A stretch of DNA of 64,000 bases, taken from NCBI GenBank assembly GCA_026396015.1, contig JAPLXP010000003.1:1-64000 (forward strand). The letters run 5' to 3'. The stretch comes from Candidatus Nomurabacteria bacterium (GTDB lineage: Bacteria; Patescibacteria; Paceibacteria; UBA9973). How positions within the stretch are numbered: the first letter of the stretch is position 1; every line of letters starts with the position of its first letter. The notes beneath the pieces were generated by a model that was given only the letters and a program-made list of their open reading frames with translations, did no database searches and was not told the origin of the DNA. A program made the position numbers and the translations under genes. Positions 1-8,244 of the stretch are shown in pieces.

Positions 1-1
1 A

Positions 2-310
2 GAATACAAGCCGACAGCACTAGCCATAGAAAAACTTTTCTTTACAACAAACCAAAAAACGGTGATGGGTGTGGCAGAGGCTCGAGGTGTCATCGTATAT
101 TCTGCAATCAAACACGGATTAAAAATATTTGAATATACTCCACCACAGATCAAAATTGCCGTTACAGGATACGGCAAATCAGACAAGAGTGCGGTGATGA
201 GTATGGTACCAAAATTAATAAAAATAGAAAAAATTATAAAATCAGACGACGAACTCGATGCTATTGCCATCGGCCTGACATGCCTTGCCTGCGAGAGATT
301 CAAGTCATAG
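2..310 (+). CDS. ruvC: Holliday junction resolvase RuvC, 3' part
   Basis: C-terminal part of RuvC, the nuclease that cuts Holliday junctions delivered by RuvAB. The frame is open from base 2 and the gene begins before the window. Visible family signatures are the AIEKLFF stretch (catalytic Glu region), the ARGV motif followed by the IFEYTPPQIK segment, and the final DELDAIAIGLT helix carrying the late catalytic acidic residues. An internal GTG/ATG at 62-67 lies inside the conserved core and is not the start. The frame ends at TAG 308-310. Function is confident; the N-terminal catalytic Asp lies outside the window. Confidence 0.93.
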   Translation, partial: EYKPTALAIEKLFFTTNQKTVMGVAEARGVIVYSAIKHGLKIFEYTPPQIKIAVTGYGKSDKSAVMSMVPKLIKIEKIIKSDDELDAIAIGLTCLACERFKS

Positions 311-411
311 TTTTCCACATTTTGACCCCTTGCAAAGAAAAATAGATTTTGTTACAAATAATCTATTACAAATGAAGTCGTTTAATAATTTATAAACTAT
401 CAACAAGACAT

Positions 412-597
412 ATGAGTACTGATGAAGATGAATTCAAGGTAGGTTTTGGTAATGATGAAGATGATTCTGGTTTTAGTGAAGACGAGGATCTAGATCTAGA
501 TGACGCCCTACTCGACGATGACGGAGAAATCATCGATGAAGATGATGAGGAAGGATTCGAAGATGAATTTGCAAGTGATGATGTAGACTCTATATAA
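412..597 (+). CDS. Small highly acidic protein, function unknown
   Basis: A 61-residue protein in which 31 residues are Asp or Glu (20 D, 11 E) with a single Lys and no Arg. It has no signal peptide, membrane segment or cysteine. Low-complexity acidic proteins of this kind can be nucleic-acid mimics, chaperone-like tails or RNA polymerase delta-like tails, but nothing in the sequence decides this. It sits alone between ruvC and a strong hairpin terminator at 601-627, with a TATAAA at 391-396 about 15 nt before the ATG. The orderly start, stop and terminator argue that it is real; the mirror Ser-rich frame on the other strand is only its shadow. Confidence 0.72.
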   Translation: MSTDEDEFKVGFGNDEDDSGFSEDEDLDLDDALLDDDGEIIDEDDEEGFEDEFASDDVDSI

Positions 598-600
598 AAA

Positions 601-627
601 TAAGACCGGCCCATTGGGCCGGTCTTA
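601..627. terminator. Bidirectional terminator between acidic protein and tyrS
   Basis: A perfect 12-bp stem (TAAGACCGGCCC with its complement) around the loop ATT is followed by T-rich sequence on the + side and A-rich sequence on the other side. It serves the rightward acidic gene and the leftward tyrS. Confidence 0.85.
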
Positions 628-629
628 TT

Positions 630-1832
630 TTATTTAATTACTATTTTACAAAAACGCTTTTTACCTATTCTATATACTGCATTCTCTGCGGTTTGAGTAT
701 AACTATCTACCTTTTTATCAGTATCTAGATTTGTAATTGCTTTCTCATCTACAAGTCTTCTGAATTCATTCTTGGATGCTACAAATTTATTTTCCAACAG
801 AACGTCTACAAGCAATACTCCATTCCCTACTTTCAACTCTTTCAAATCTTCTGGAATTTCTGACTTTTGGAATGTTGATACAAAGTGAGATTCTGCAGAA
901 GCTGCCTTTTTGTCTCCATAGAAAACAGTAACTATTTCCTTTGCCAGTTTCATTTTCAACTCTTTTGGATTTACACCCTCGGCCATCTGCGTAGCAAAAT
1001 TTTGTATTTCCATAGTTGGTATTTTTGTGCAAAGCTCAAATCCTGGGAGGATCATACCATCGGTCCAACTCATAACCTTGCCATACATCTCTTCTGGTGT
1101 GTCAGACATAGCGACCATATTACCCTCGGTCTTACCCATCTTTTTGCCATTGCTATCTTCTAGGAGTTTTACTGTGATGACAAATTTCTCTTTATTCTTG
1201 AGCGTCTTCATCAGGTTGCGACCTTGGAGCATGTTGAATGTCTGATCATTGCCACCGATCTCGCCATCTACATCCATAGCCACAGAGTCATAGCCCTGCA
1301 TTAGTGGATACATGAATTCATGAATAAATACTGGCTTTCCCTCTTCTGATCTCTTTTCAAACATGTCGCGCTCCATCATCTGCTGAACTGTCATATTAGA
1401 TGCAAGATTGAGAACATCAGCGAAATTCATCTTGCCTAGCCATTTAGAATTGAATTTTATTTGAGCTGCATTCTTACCAGAAAAAGATATTATTGAGCTT
1501 GCCTGCTTTTTGTAATTTTTCAAATTCGCCATCACTTGTTTGTGAGAGAGCTGCACTCGGGCAGTCCCCTTGTCTGTAGGATCACCAATCATAGCTGTAA
1601 AATCCCCCATCAGTAGAATTATCTTGTGACCTGCCTTTTGGAATTCTGAGAGTTTTAATAGTGGAATAGCATGACCGAGATGAAGTGTAGGCCCAGTAGG
1701 ATCAACGCCGAGATAGATGGTGAGCCTCTCACCTTTGTTTATTTTAGATTCAACAAAACCCAAAGATGGATATATATTTGCCACCCCACGAATAAGTAAT
1801 TCATTTATTTTATCTGTATCATTTTTTGCCAT
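630..1832 (-). CDS. tyrS: Tyrosyl-tRNA synthetase
   Basis: Class I aminoacyl-tRNA synthetase that charges tRNA-Tyr. The Rossmann domain shows GVDPTGPTLHLGHAIPL near residues 43-60 (HLGH is the HIGH signature) and KMGKTEGN near residue 233 (the KMSKS signature, here KMGKT). The tRNA-binding S4-like domain is at the C-terminus (about 335-400). At 400 aa it has the usual length for bacterial TyrS. It is divergent from the PBP gene, and the intergenic space is only about 60 bp, so the two promoters must overlap. Expression from a T-box or similar leader is not visible. Confidence 0.96.
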   Translation of the reverse strand: MAKNDTDKINELLIRGVANIYPSLGFVESKINKGERLTIYLGVDPTGPTLHLGHAIPLLKLSEFQKAGHKIILLMGDFTAMIGDPTDKGTARVQLSHKQVMANLKNYKKQASSIISFSGKNAAQIKFNSKWLGKMNFADVLNLASNMTVQQMMERDMFEKRSEEGKPVFIHEFMYPLMQGYDSVAMDVDGEIGGNDQTFNMLQGRNLMKTLKNKEKFVITVKLLEDSNGKKMGKTEGNMVAMSDTPEEMYGKVMSWTDGMILPGFELCTKIPTMEIQNFATQMAEGVNPKELKMKLAKEIVTVFYGDKKAASAESHFVSTFQKSEIPEDLKELKVGNGVLLVDVLLENKFVASKNEFRRLVDEKAITNLDTDKKVDSYTQTAENAVYRIGKKRFCKIVIK

Positions 1833-1891
1833 AAATACACTTTAGCATATTTGCCATATTTATAGAATATAGTATGGTATTATAACAATAT

Positions 1892-4396
1892 ATGAACAAG
1901 GTTAAAAAGCATCTATTAAAAAATTGGGTTTTGGGAATTATTGGGTTTTGTTTTTTGGTTGGTGGTGTCGGAATAATCTGGATAAGCACACTACAATTAC
2001 CAGACTTTAAACTCTTTACAGAACGCAAAATAGCAAGTTCTACAAAGATATATGACCGAACTGGAAAGATTGTCCTTTACGATGTCCATAAAGACATTAA
2101 AAGGACAGTGATACGTTCTGAGGAGATTGGAGTCAATGTAAAGAATGCCACAGTGGCTATAGAGGATTCCTCCTTTTACAACCATAAAGGTATCCGTATC
2201 ACATCAATAATCCGTGCTGCATGGTCTACAATCACAGGCCAAAAGGTGGAAGGAGGATCAACCATCACTCAACAGCTCATAAAAGAAACCCTCCTCACAT
2301 CCGACCGTACAGTAACAAGAAAGATAAAAGAATGGATACTTGCGATAAAACTCGAGAGAGTAATGGGTAAAGATGATATTCTCACACTATACCTAAACGA
2401 AGCTCCATATGGTGGAAATATTTACGGAATAGAGGAAGCTTCAAAAGCATTCTTTGGTGTAGAGCCACTCGATCTTACTCTCGCACAATCTGCATACTTA
2501 GCTGCAATACCAAATGGACCTACATACTACTCCCCTTACGGAAAGAATAAGTCAAAATTAGATGGAAGAAAGAATTTAGTTCTAACTAGAATGCACACAC
2601 TAAAATTCATCACTGATGATGAGTACAAAAAAGCCATAGAGGAAAAAGTTGAATTCCTACCAACCCAGCCACTACACATAGCAGCACCTCACTTTGTTTT
2701 TTATATAAAAGATTATATTGAAAAAAAATACGGAACAGAAGCTATAGAAAACGGTGGTTTAAAGGTAATTACAACCCTTGATTTTGATTTGGAACAGAAA
2801 ACTGAGCAGATAGCTCTTGCTCATGCACTAGATAATGAAAAGAATTGGAATGGTAAAAATGCTGCTGTTGTAATAATAGATCCAAAAACAGGCCAGATAC
2901 TATCGATGGTTGGATCAAGAAATTATTTTGATAAATCAATTGATGGAAACTTTAATGTAGCGACAGCAGAGCGACAGCCTGGATCCTCATTCAAGCCAAT
3001 AGTATACGCAACTGCATTTAAAAAAGGATATACAGAAGACACAACACTATTTGACGTACCGACAGAATTTTCTACGAATTGTGATACATATAGTCACCCA
3101 TTAGGTAATCACAAGAAAACTGATTGTTATAATCCAGACAACTTTGACAACGGTTTCCGTGGACCAATGACACTCAAAAATGCATTAGCTCAATCTATAA
3201 ACGTAATCGCTGTTAAGTTACTCTATCTAGTAGGAGTTCCTGATGTATTAAAGATGGCACACGACCTAGGAGTCACAACACTAAACGACCCTTCAAGATA
3301 TGGACTTTCTCTGGTTATCGGAGGTGGAGAGACTACACTACTAGATATGACTTCTGTGTATAGTGTGTTTGCAGCAGAGGGTGTTCGTCATCAAAACACA
3401 GGAATACTTTCTGTAGAAGATAGTAGTGGTGTAATACTAGAGCAATACAAAGATAATCCTGAACAAATTCTCGATTCAAATATTCCCAGAATGCTCGCAG
3501 ATATTTTAACTGACAATGTGGCTCGTACTCCTACATACGGTGCAAACTCAGCCCTTGTATTACCAGACGGAATCCAAGCAGCAGTAAAAACTGGTACTAC
3601 AAACGACAACAAAGATGCATGGACTGTTGGATACACTCCTTCTGTTGTAGTCGGAGTGTGGGTTGGTAACAATGACAACAAACCCATGGGAAAAGGTGGT
3701 GTTGCGCTTGCTGGACCTATTTGGCACGATGTAATAATACAAGCTCTCACAAATCTCCCTCACGATGAAGTATTCAACAAACCAGATCCAATAGATCCAA
3801 ATCTCCCACCTGTAGTTCGTGGTTATTGGCAAGGAAATAAAACATTTAAAATAGATAAAGCTTCTGGTGGACTCGCTACAGAATACACACCAGCGACAAG
3901 TATTGAAGAAAAATCAATAACTGATGTTCACACAATCCTGTATTGGATTAACAGAAATGATCCAACTACAAGTAAAAATCCAGGAGCATCTACAGATTCA
4001 CTATACAATCACTTTGAGACAGGTATTCGAGATTGGTGGTATAAAAACTCATACAAATATAAAAATGTGAATGAGGGTGATCAACCAAAGTATTCAGACA
4101 ACACACACAATTCACTCACAAAACCAAGCTTTACAGTGGTGGGACTGAGTAATAATGCATATAAAAACGGTGAAGATGTTTCGTTTACTGTAAATGCACT
4201 TAGTCAGAGTCCTGTTCAAAAAATAGATATATTTGTAAATAATACATATATAACATCACTAAAAAGTGCCCCGTATAATGTATCATTTACGCCAAGTGAA
4301 TTAGGTATCCAATCAAAATCAAATTCCCTATTAGTAAAGATTTATGATGTAGACGGTGGTAGTAGTCAGCAAAAAATAAACTTCAATATCGAATAA
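1892..4396 (+). CDS. Class A penicillin-binding protein (transglycosylase/transpeptidase)
   Basis: Bifunctional peptidoglycan synthase. An N-terminal membrane anchor (about residues 12-35) is followed by a GT51 glycosyltransferase domain with the EDSSFYNHKGI and GGSTITQQLIK motifs (residues about 90-135). The transpeptidase domain carries SSFK (near 365, active-site Ser), SIN (near 433) and KTGTT (near 565). The last ~90 residues form an Ig-like domain resembling the C-terminal domains of other class A PBPs, preceded by a Ser/Thr/Asn-rich linker. 834 aa is typical. A TATTAT at 1878-1883 lies 8 nt from the ATG, so the mRNA is probably almost leaderless. Assignment to PBP1A versus PBP1C cannot be made from motifs alone. 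Confidence 0.94.
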   Translation: MNKVKKHLLKNWVLGIIGFCFLVGGVGIIWISTLQLPDFKLFTERKIASSTKIYDRTGKIVLYDVHKDIKRTVIRSEEIGVNVKNATVAIEDSSFYNHKGIRITSIIRAAWSTITGQKVEGGSTITQQLIKETLLTSDRTVTRKIKEWILAIKLERVMGKDDILTLYLNEAPYGGNIYGIEEASKAFFGVEPLDLTLAQSAYLAAIPNGPTYYSPYGKNKSKLDGRKNLVLTRMHTLKFITDDEYKKAIEEKVEFLPTQPLHIAAPHFVFYIKDYIEKKYGTEAIENGGLKVITTLDFDLEQKTEQIALAHALDNEKNWNGKNAAVVIIDPKTGQILSMVGSRNYFDKSIDGNFNVATAERQPGSSFKPIVYATAFKKGYTEDTTLFDVPTEFSTNCDTYSHPLGNHKKTDCYNPDNFDNGFRGPMTLKNALAQSINVIAVKLLYLVGVPDVLKMAHDLGVTTLNDPSRYGLSLVIGGGETTLLDMTSVYSVFAAEGVRHQNTGILSVEDSSGVILEQYKDNPEQILDSNIPRMLADILTDNVARTPTYGANSALVLPDGIQAAVKTGTTNDNKDAWTVGYTPSVVVGVWVGNNDNKPMGKGGVALAGPIWHDVIIQALTNLPHDEVFNKPDPIDPNLPPVVRGYWQGNKTFKIDKASGGLATEYTPATSIEEKSITDVHTILYWINRNDPTTSKNPGASTDSLYNHFETGIRDWWYKNSYKYKNVNEGDQPKYSDNTHNSLTKPSFTVVGLSNNAYKNGEDVSFTVNALSQSPVQKIDIFVNNTYITSLKSAPYNVSFTPSELGIQSKSNSLLVKIYDVDGGSSQQKINFNIE

Positions 4397-4410
4397 TAAT
4401 TTAATATAAA

Positions 4411-4440
4411 ATAAAAACCCAACATTTGTTGGGTTTTTAT
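4411..4440. terminator. Bidirectional terminator, PBP gene / dnaN unit
   Basis: Perfect 13-bp arms at 4411-4423 and 4428-4440 around the loop ATTT, with T-runs inside both outer arms. It lies between the convergent PBP gene and the DUF721-like gene. Confidence 0.85.
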
Positions 4441-4703
4441 TTTATATCTAAAAAATTTGTACCAGTTAAACTATTTCTCAGGTCAGCCAAAATTTTTTCT
4501 TTCTTCATCATTATCTCCCCTTTTACAAGAGGTGAAGTGTTTACTTTTATCATTCCATTCTTGAAAGTAAAATTATCTTTTGTTAAATCAAAGTTTGTAT
4601 TTTTTTTAACAACAAAAACAATTTCATTTAATACTAGGTCGCCTTTGGATACGAGTTTTATAAACTTATCTAAAAATTTATTTATATGATTATAATCCTG
4701 CAT
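4437..4703 (-). CDS. DUF721/DciA-like small protein downstream of dnaN
   Basis: An 88-aa soluble protein encoded 4 nt after dnaN in the dnaA-dnaN direction. The C-terminal half (a hydrophobic beta strand 'MIKVNTSPLV' followed by 'EIMMKKEKILADLR' and a final hydrophobic strand) matches the pattern of DUF721 proteins, the family that includes the helicase-operator DciA, in which a short strand is followed by an alpha helix and an Ile-rich strand. The match is by pattern only, so a role in helicase loading is inference. Its position next to dnaA and dnaN supports a replication function. The stop codon overlaps the terminator at 4411-4440. Confidence 0.6.
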   Translation of the reverse strand: MQDYNHINKFLDKFIKLVSKGDLVLNEIVFVVKKNTNFDLTKDNFTFKNGMIKVNTSPLVKGEIMMKKEKILADLRNSLTGTNFLDIK

Positions 4704-4707
4704 ATTT

Positions 4708-5808
4708 TTATTGACGATTCATCGGCATTACCAAATACATGAATGATGAGTCCCCCACTGGGCGCAATATCATAGGACGATTACTACCATTGAGTTCTAG
4801 ATTTACACTATCACTATTTACAGATTGGAAACAATCCACAATGTATTTATAGTTTATATTTACAGACACATCTTCCCCCGATAGATTACTCTCTATGTTT
4901 GTAGTGTTTTCTCCCACATCACTATTTTTTGAATCTATTTCGAATACTTTTTCATTTGGATTTATATTAAAAGTAATTTGATTAAATTTATCAGAAAGAA
5001 TATTTGATACCTTTATCGCATACAACAAATCTTGTTTGAGTAATATAGCCTGTGTTTTTGATTCTTTTGGAATAATCTGTTTATAATCTGGAAATGATCC
5101 GTCCACCACACGAGATGTGATATATATACCACCAACAGAAAGAGATATTTGATTCTTGTGTAAAATTATATTTACATCATCATCTACACCATCTAGAATT
5201 CTAATTATTTCAGTAGCATTCTTTAGTGGTAATAATATTCCTTCAAAATTCAATTCTTGTTTAATTTTTACTTTCTTTTCAGCGAGGCGGAATGAATCTG
5301 TCGCTACAAAAACCAGCATATCATCCTGTGGGTAGATGTAAACGCTTCCAATCTCTGGTTTGATGTCTGATACCGATGCACTATAATAAACCGCCTTGAG
5401 GCCTTCTATGAGCTTTTTAGAGGGTATTGTGATCGCATCACCAGAGAGTATTGGGATAGTTGGAAAATCTTCATAAGGAATTGTTTTTAGTAGAATGTTA
5501 TTTGATTTTGTTTTAACTGAAAAACTAGAATCAATCAATTCAAATTTTACAGTTGAATCTCCGTGAAGTAATGAAAACAAAGAAGAAAGAATATCACCCT
5601 TTATAGCCACAACACCATCCATCTCAATTTTTGCTGGAATTTCAATTTCAATACCGATGTTTAGGTTTGTCGCTCTTAACTTCAAAACTTTATTTGAAGC
5701 AACCCAAAGTACAGAACCAAGTACTGGTAGAGTAAGATTCTTACCAGTGATTCTTTCTGCTGTTATGAGTGCGTCTTTAATCTTTTCTATTGAGCATTCG
5801 AGTTTCAT
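4708..5808 (-). CDS. dnaN: DNA polymerase III sliding clamp (beta subunit)
   Basis: Processivity clamp of the replicative polymerase. It has three repeated clamp folds over 366 aa, the usual bacterial length, beginning MKLECSIEKIKDALITAERI. Recognisable family segments include FVATDSFRLAEKK in the middle domain and the C-terminal MILRPVGDSSFMYLVMPMNR, which contains the M-P-(M/V)-R ending that lines the peptide-binding pocket. It follows dnaA on the same strand across a 225-bp AT-rich gap, and is followed 4 nt later by the DUF721-like gene. recF and gyrB, common partners elsewhere, are not next to it here. Confidence 0.96.
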   Translation of the reverse strand: MKLECSIEKIKDALITAERITGKNLTLPVLGSVLWVASNKVLKLRATNLNIGIEIEIPAKIEMDGVVAIKGDILSSLFSLLHGDSTVKFELIDSSFSVKTKSNNILLKTIPYEDFPTIPILSGDAITIPSKKLIEGLKAVYYSASVSDIKPEIGSVYIYPQDDMLVFVATDSFRLAEKKVKIKQELNFEGILLPLKNATEIIRILDGVDDDVNIILHKNQISLSVGGIYITSRVVDGSFPDYKQIIPKESKTQAILLKQDLLYAIKVSNILSDKFNQITFNINPNEKVFEIDSKNSDVGENTTNIESNLSGEDVSVNINYKYIVDCFQSVNSDSVNLELNGSNRPMILRPVGDSSFMYLVMPMNRQ

Positions 5809-6033
5809 ATATTCTTTCTTAATTAATTATTAAATAAATACTTACTATTAATACTAGGACTGTGGATATGTGGATTACTTTTTCTAACTATATTTTATAA
5901 CGTTTATTTCTACAATTTAAAATTCTACTAAAATTGTTTATATGTTTAAATAACTGGGGATTACTTTGTTGAGTGTTTTTATAAACATCTTGTACTTCTT
6001 TAGTACTATACTTATCAACAGTTTTATCCACAG
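5809..6033. other. Candidate origin region: AT-rich dnaA-dnaN gap with DnaA boxes
   Basis: A 225-bp intergenic stretch, very AT-rich. It contains a perfect DnaA box TTATCCACA at 6024-6032, one-mismatch boxes at 6012-6020 (TTATCAACA), 5861-5869 (TGTGGATAT) and 5869-5877 (TGTGGATTA), and long A/T runs between. With the perfect inverted box on the other side of dnaA (7459-7467), this is a reasonable oriC candidate. Which of the two gaps is the unwinding site cannot be told by eye. Confidence 0.6.
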
Positions 6034-7389
6034 TTATTTGAACATGATTCTGATTCTTTCTATCTCTTGGAGTAGGCCTGGATTCGTCTTTAAATCTTCT
6101 TTTATTTTTAAATGAGAGTGGATTACTGTAGTGTGATCTCTCCCCCCGAATTTCTGACCTATGAGTGGATATGAGATATTGAAGTCTTCTCGGAGTAGAT
6201 ACATGGCCACTTGGCGGGCTTGGACTATTTCTTTTCTTCTAGTCTTTTCATATATATGGGCCTCTGGGATATTATAATAATCTGCAATTATTTTGATTAT
6301 ATCTTTGATTGCTACATTCTTTTTAGGTCTAATGTTGTTCTTTATTAGATTTTTTGTTTCATTGAGGGATAGTGATTTATCTTTTAGTTGAGATTGGCAA
6401 ATGATTGTATTTAGGCTACCCTCTAATTCACGTATATTCCCCTCTAATACCTCTGCTAGGTATGAGATGACTGGTTCATCCACTATGATGTTTGTCTTCT
6501 GTATCTTAGCTTTAATAATCGCTACACGGGATTCATAATCTGGTTCTGTTATCTGTACTGTCATACCAGAAGCAAAGCGAGATTGTAGACGTTCTTCTAA
6601 ACCTTGGATAAAGTTTGGGTGTTTATCTGAGGAAAAAACAATTTGTTTATTGTTTTCATGAAAAATGTTGAATAAGTGAAATAATTCTTCTTGAGTTTTT
6701 TCTTTTCCAGATATAAATTGAATATCATCCATAATGATGACATCGTACTTTCTGTATTTTTCTTTGAAACCATTTGGATTTCTATTTTGAATTGAGTTGA
6801 TATAATCAATAGCGAATTTTTCTAGACTTACATAATATATTTTTTTGTTCGGAAATTTATTCTTTATACTATTCCCTATTGATTGGATCATATGTGTTTT
6901 GCCTAGCCCTGTGCCACCATATACAAAGAAGGGGTTGTATGTCTCCCCTGGTGTGGTGATGATGGCTTGTGATACAGCATATGCTAATTCATTAAATGGT
7001 CCAACGATGAAGTTGTTGAATGTATATTTAGAATTTAGATTGTCGTCTTTATTTACATAAAGATCAGATAAAGGCAGTTCTTTGTTTATAGATACATTTA
7101 CTACGGGCTCACTATCAGTTTTTGGTTTAGCTATTTCGTGTTTTATTATTGTATATTCGATATTTCTAACACTGTCCTCATGACTCATGAGAGTCTTAAG
7201 TATTAATTTATGGAATTTATTATTGAGCCAATCTTTCACAAATTCATTTGGTACTCCAATAAACAAAACCCCCTCCTCCTCTTTGACTATATGTGTGTTT
7301 TTAAACCAAGTTGTGAAGTTGGCTTTTGAAATAGATAATTCTATTTCGGATAAGCAGCTACCCCATAATTTTTTTGTATCTTCTACCAT
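6034..7389 (-). CDS. dnaA: Chromosomal replication initiator DnaA
   Basis: AAA+ initiator that binds DnaA boxes and opens the origin. The N-terminal domain I (1-85) is followed by a short linker, then the ATPase domain with Walker A GGTGLGKTH near 158 and Walker B IIMDDIQFI near 218. The C-terminal helix-turn-helix ends with the DnaA signature GGRDHTTVIHS near 421. 451 aa is normal. A TATAAT (7398-7403 on this strand) lies 8 nt from the ATG, so the transcript is close to leaderless, and a perfect DnaA box upstream at 7459-7467 suggests autoregulation. rpmH is divergent, giving the widespread dnaA/rpmH arrangement. Confidence 0.97.
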   Translation of the reverse strand: MVEDTKKLWGSCLSEIELSISKANFTTWFKNTHIVKEEEGVLFIGVPNEFVKDWLNNKFHKLILKTLMSHEDSVRNIEYTIIKHEIAKPKTDSEPVVNVSINKELPLSDLYVNKDDNLNSKYTFNNFIVGPFNELAYAVSQAIITTPGETYNPFFVYGGTGLGKTHMIQSIGNSIKNKFPNKKIYYVSLEKFAIDYINSIQNRNPNGFKEKYRKYDVIIMDDIQFISGKEKTQEELFHLFNIFHENNKQIVFSSDKHPNFIQGLEERLQSRFASGMTVQITEPDYESRVAIIKAKIQKTNIIVDEPVISYLAEVLEGNIRELEGSLNTIICQSQLKDKSLSLNETKNLIKNNIRPKKNVAIKDIIKIIADYYNIPEAHIYEKTRRKEIVQARQVAMYLLREDFNISYPLIGQKFGGRDHTTVIHSHLKIKEDLKTNPGLLQEIERIRIMFK

Positions 7390-7512
7390 ATTGTCCTATT
7401 ATACCTGTTACTTTTAATAAGTTACCTTTCTGGAATGTGTGCAATCCTGTGTATATCGTGTGGATAACTTTCCGGGTTGCATAATGAAGCATTATAGTAT
7501 ATATTAGACATT
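7390..7512. promoter_or_regulatory. dnaA/rpmH divergent control region with DnaA box
   Basis: A 123-bp gap. On the minus strand, TATAAT at 7398-7403 (preceded by GG) serves dnaA. A perfect inverted DnaA box TGTGGATAA is at 7459-7467. On the plus strand a TATATT near 7498-7503 lies 9 nt before the rpmH ATG. Binding of DnaA here could control dnaA and also belong to the origin. Confidence 0.6.
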
Positions 7513-7653
7513 ATGTCTCAAACATATCAACCAAACAAACGTAAAAGAGCTAAGACACATGGCTTTCTAGTACGTACAAAGACTAAAAATGGCCGTAAGG
7601 TCACTGCTCGCCGACGCCAAAAAGGTCGCGCTAAAGTATCTATAAGTAAGTAA
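7513..7653 (+). CDS. rpmH: 50S ribosomal protein L34
   Basis: A 46-residue, strongly basic ribosomal protein starting MSQTYQPNKRKRAKTHGF and ending with RRRQKGRAKVSISK. The TYQPN-RKR-THGF N-terminus and the later GRKV..RRR.KGR block are the L34 signature. It has a normal length for the family. The ATG at 7513 opens the rpmH-rnpA-yidD-yidC-khpB series on the plus strand and is divergent from dnaA, the usual arrangement near bacterial origins. rnpA starts one base after its stop codon, so the two genes are almost certainly co-transcribed and translationally linked. Confidence 0.97.
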   Translation: MSQTYQPNKRKRAKTHGFLVRTKTKNGRKVTARRRQKGRAKVSISK

Positions 7654-7654
7654 T

Positions 7655-7981
7655 ATGCTTGCTAAGAAGCATCGTATAAATAAGGGGGTTTTTGAAGCCA
7701 TCATGAAGCAAAGCAAGATGATCTCAAGCCCTCTTTTTACGTTGCGGTATATGCCTTCTGTTGATAATACTGTGCATTTTGCCGTCGTAGCCCCAAAATC
7801 TGTTGCAAAGACAGCTGTTTTAAGGAATTTCCTACGTAGAAAGGGTTATCAATCTGCAAAACCTCTATTAAAAAAGCCTTTTATTGGAGCCCTTTTCTAT
7901 AAAAAGGAAGCAATAAAGCTATCTCAATCTGAAATAACCGAAAATATTGCTTATTTAATGAAAAAGGCTGGATTATACTAG
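7655..7981 (+). CDS. rnpA: Ribonuclease P protein component
   Basis: A 108-aa basic protein subunit of RNase P, which helps the catalytic RNA (rnpB, found at about 55.7-56.1 kb of this window) remove tRNA 5' leaders. The N-terminal KKHRINKGVFEAI and the central VAPKSVAKTAVLRNFLRRK (a variant of the conserved RNR helix) identify it. It is slightly shorter than the common 115-120 aa. It begins one base after the rpmH stop and is followed 11 nt later by yidD, in the classic order. Confidence 0.94.
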   Translation: MLAKKHRINKGVFEAIMKQSKMISSPLFTLRYMPSVDNTVHFAVVAPKSVAKTAVLRNFLRRKGYQSAKPLLKKPFIGALFYKKEAIKLSQSEITENIAYLMKKAGLY

Positions 7982-7992
7982 TCATATTGTAT

Positions 7993-8199
7993 ATGAGTAA
8001 AATATTCATTTGGTTTATTAATCTATATCAAAAAACCCCACTTAAATCACACTATTCGTGTAAATTCATCCCCACATGCTCAGAATACAGCAAGGAGGCC
8101 TTTACTCAATACGGATCCATTAAAGGGCTATATCTGACTATATGGAGAGTGTTACGCTGTCACCCATGGCAGAAGCATGGTTATGACCCTGTAAAATAG
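7993..8199 (+). CDS. yidD: Membrane protein insertion efficiency factor YidD
   Basis: A 68-aa member of the YidD family, a small membrane-associated protein that assists YidC-dependent insertion. The hallmark is visible: FIPTCSEYSKEAFTQYG, then GLYLTIWRVLRCHPW and a final GYDPV. Both conserved Cys (TCS and RCHP) are present. I chose the ATG at 7993; a TTG two codons upstream (7987) is possible but less likely. It lies between rnpA and yidC as in most bacteria. Confidence 0.93.
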   Translation: MSKIFIWFINLYQKTPLKSHYSCKFIPTCSEYSKEAFTQYGSIKGLYLTIWRVLRCHPWQKHGYDPVK

Positions 8200-8229
8200 A
8201 AAAAAGAAGAGGAATTCAGTATAATTTTA

Positions 8230-8238
8230 TGCTACAAT
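8230..8238 (+). promoter_or_regulatory. Extended -10 promoter of yidC (leaderless)
   Basis: TGCTACAAT is an extended -10 box ending 6 nt before the yidC ATG at 8245, which would put the first transcribed base at the start codon. The identical nonamer with identical 6-nt spacing occurs at rsmA. No clear -35 is seen. Confidence 0.6.
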
Positions 8239-8244
8239 AACCCC

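Noticed and set aside
390..614. Ser-rich minus-strand frame opposite the acidic protein
   Set aside because: Typical shadow of Asp/Glu codons; the real start, stop and terminator belong to the plus strand.
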